A DNA stretch of 6,625 nt from Actinomycetota bacterium (GTDB taxonomy: Bacteria > Actinomycetota > UBA4738 > HRBIN12): positions 1-6,625 of the forward strand of contig VAYX01000099.1 in the NCBI GenBank assembly GCA_005885325.1. Direction: 5' to 3'. Below the pieces are notes generated by a model. That model was given only the letters and a program-made list of their open reading frames with translations, made no database searches and was not told the DNA's origin. Both the position numbers and the translations under genes were made by a program. Within the stretch, counting starts at the first letter, position 1. Each line of letters begins with the position of its first letter. Shown here in pieces: positions 5,892-6,625 of the stretch.

Positions 5892-6383
5892 ATGCGAAGG
5901 CTGATGGTCGTGATCACCGTGGTGGGGCTGGTGGGTGGAGCGGCGTGGGCCGTCGGGGCTCAGACCACCGGCGGCGTGACCCCGGTGAAGTGTATGGACT
6001 CCCTGTGGCAGACCACCGCCCAGTCGACGTCCTCGACGCAGTGGGCGAACGTCCCTGGATTCGGCGACCACCCCGTCGCGATCTATCCCATCGCGATCAA
6101 CGTCAGCGCCGTCGTTTCAGGAGCCGCCGCGGAGTTCCGCATCCTGAGCACCAACGTGGGCGGGCAGACCTTCGTCAGCAAGCCCGGTCCGACGCTGTTC
6201 GTCCCCGGCGGGGGCGGCGCCGACGCATTCGCGTATCAATGGATCGAACGGAACCAGGCGGCGGCCACCCACAGCATCTTCCTCAGGCTGCAATGGCGAA
6301 GTCCGAGCGGCGCTGCCGTTCAGCTGCAGCGGGGCGACATGTCGGTGCTATACACCACGGACGTGTGCCAGGGGTCCGCGTAG
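5892..6383 (+). CDS. Small secreted protein of unknown function
   Basis: I do not recognise the family. The 163-residue product starts with a Sec-type signal peptide: MRR, then a hydrophobic stretch from about residue 4 to 20 (LMVVITVVGLVGGAAWAVG), with a likely cleavage after the VGA at 21-23. The mature part of about 140 residues contains only two cysteines, 34 and 159, at opposite ends; they could form one disulfide closing the domain. Alternating hydrophobic stretches such as AIYPIAINVSAVVSG (63-77), AEFRILST (80-87) and SIFLRLQWRS (128-137), plus a glycine-rich turn PGGGGADAF (105-113), suggest a beta-sandwich. No catalytic motif, lipobox, membrane anchor or sorting signal is visible. 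The ATG at 5892 is preferred because it combines the ribosome binding site with a signal peptide beginning at residue 1. It is transcribed divergently from the arg operon, and nothing ties it to arginine metabolism. Confidence 0.75.
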   Translation: MRRLMVVITVVGLVGGAAWAVGAQTTGGVTPVKCMDSLWQTTAQSTSSTQWANVPGFGDHPVAIYPIAINVSAVVSGAAAEFRILSTNVGGQTFVSKPGPTLFVPGGGGADAFAYQWIERNQAAATHSIFLRLQWRSPSGAAVQLQRGDMSVLYTTDVCQGSA

Positions 6384-6416
6384 CGCGCCACCGAGCCTAG
6401 CAGCGGGATCGCGCTC

Positions 6417-6435
6417 GGCTCCCGAGGGCGGAGCC
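6417..6435. terminator. Hairpin between convergent genes, possible terminator
   Basis: GGCTCC (6417-6422) and GGAGCC (6430-6435) form a perfect 6-base stem with a 7-base loop, directly after the stop codon of the basic-protein gene and 34 bases after the stop of the secreted-protein gene. Neither strand has a T-run, so it is not a classical intrinsic terminator. An alternative, mutually exclusive stem pairs CCGAGC (6391-6396) with GCTCGG (6413-6418). GC-rich hairpins without T-runs are common at gene ends in high-GC bacteria. Confidence 0.4.
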
Positions 6436-6625
6436 TTACGAGTTGCGCTTGCGGGCCGAGGCCCTGCCGCCCTTGCGCCCCGCGGCCTTCTTCTGCGCGG
6501 TCGTCCCGCCCTGGGAAGAGGAAGACCTGCCGCCCGATCCGGACTTCTTCCCGCCTCTGCTGGAGGCGCCGGGCGAGTTCGCGATCCGCGCCGCCCGCTC
6601 CTTCGACATCCCCTTCCGCTTCAGC
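6436..6625 (-). CDS. Small basic Lys/Arg/Ser/Gly-rich protein, DUF7218-like, start outside window
   Basis: The last 62 residues are visible, ending in ARKRNS and a TAA at 6438-6436; the N-terminus lies beyond 6625. The first visible part, KGMSKERAARIANSPGASSR (4-23), resembles the KxGxSKEKAARIAN core of small actinobacterial and other bacterial proteins now grouped, as I recall, under DUF7218. It is followed by GGKKSGSGGRSSSSQGG and a basic tail, TAQKKAAGRKGGRASARKR. Acidic residues are almost absent (one Glu visible), so the segment is strongly positively charged and probably disordered. Binding to nucleic acid is plausible from charge alone, but the family's function is not established to my knowledge. 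The gene converges on the secreted-protein gene, with 52 bases between the two stop codons. The family assignment rests on memory of the motif and is moderate. Confidence 0.6.
   Translation of the reverse strand, partial: LKRKGMSKERAARIANSPGASSRGGKKSGSGGRSSSSQGGTTAQKKAAGRKGGRASARKRNS

Noticed and set aside
5888..5897. 10-base palindrome TCGCATGCGA spanning the start codon of the secreted-protein gene
   Set aside because: Short GC-rich palindromes are expected by chance; no second copy or promoter placement suggests an operator.

Overview
This GC-rich window holds most of an arginine biosynthesis operon on the minus strand, followed on the right by two unrelated small genes. The operon order, read in its own direction, is argC-argJ-argB-argR-argG-argH. 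It starts near 5734 and leaves the window at base 1 inside argH. The GC-rich codon use, the actinobacterial look of ArgG and the probably leaderless argC transcript suggest Actinomycetota or a related high-GC terrabacterial lineage. That placement is inference; the window has no rRNA or other strong phylogenetic marker.

Bases 1-2587 carry argH (C-terminus missing), argG and argR. Bases 2584-5734 carry argB, argJ and argC. Four of the five gene junctions overlap by exactly 4 bases (ATGA or GTGA). At the fifth, argR/argG, there are two possible starts: an ATGA overlap, or a start 32 bases downstream behind a clear Shine-Dalgarno sequence. The set covers N-acetylglutamate kinase (ArgB), acetylglutamyl-phosphate reductase (ArgC), acetyl recycling from acetylornithine to glutamate (ArgJ), and the last two steps from citrulline to arginine (ArgG, ArgH). 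ArgR is the repressor. argD and argF, often found between argB and argR in actinobacterial arg clusters, are absent here and must be elsewhere if the pathway is complete.

Bases 5735-5891 are the divergent intergenic region. A consensus -35 (TTGACA) faces argC. Between it and the argC start lies a strong inverted repeat with 8-base perfect arms (TTCATGCA/TGCATGAA), surrounded by further TGCAT half-sites about one helical turn apart. This is a convincing ArgR operator covering the promoter. The predicted transcription start falls at or next to the argC ATG, and no Shine-Dalgarno sequence precedes it, so argC is probably translated from a leaderless mRNA. Control would therefore act at two levels: ArgR on transcription, and arginine inhibition of ArgB, which carries the N-terminal helix of the arginine-sensitive kinases.

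Bases 5892-6383 (plus strand) encode a small secreted protein of unknown function with a signal peptide and two cysteines. Bases 6436-6625 (minus strand) hold the C-terminal part of a small, very basic Ser/Gly/Lys/Arg-rich protein that resembles the DUF7218-type family. A GC-rich hairpin lies between these convergent genes. I saw no mobile element, CRISPR array, tRNA or rRNA. The window is mostly a conventional arginine operon. The points worth a second look are the argC operator/promoter and unusual residues in the conserved motifs of ArgH, ArgR and ArgJ.
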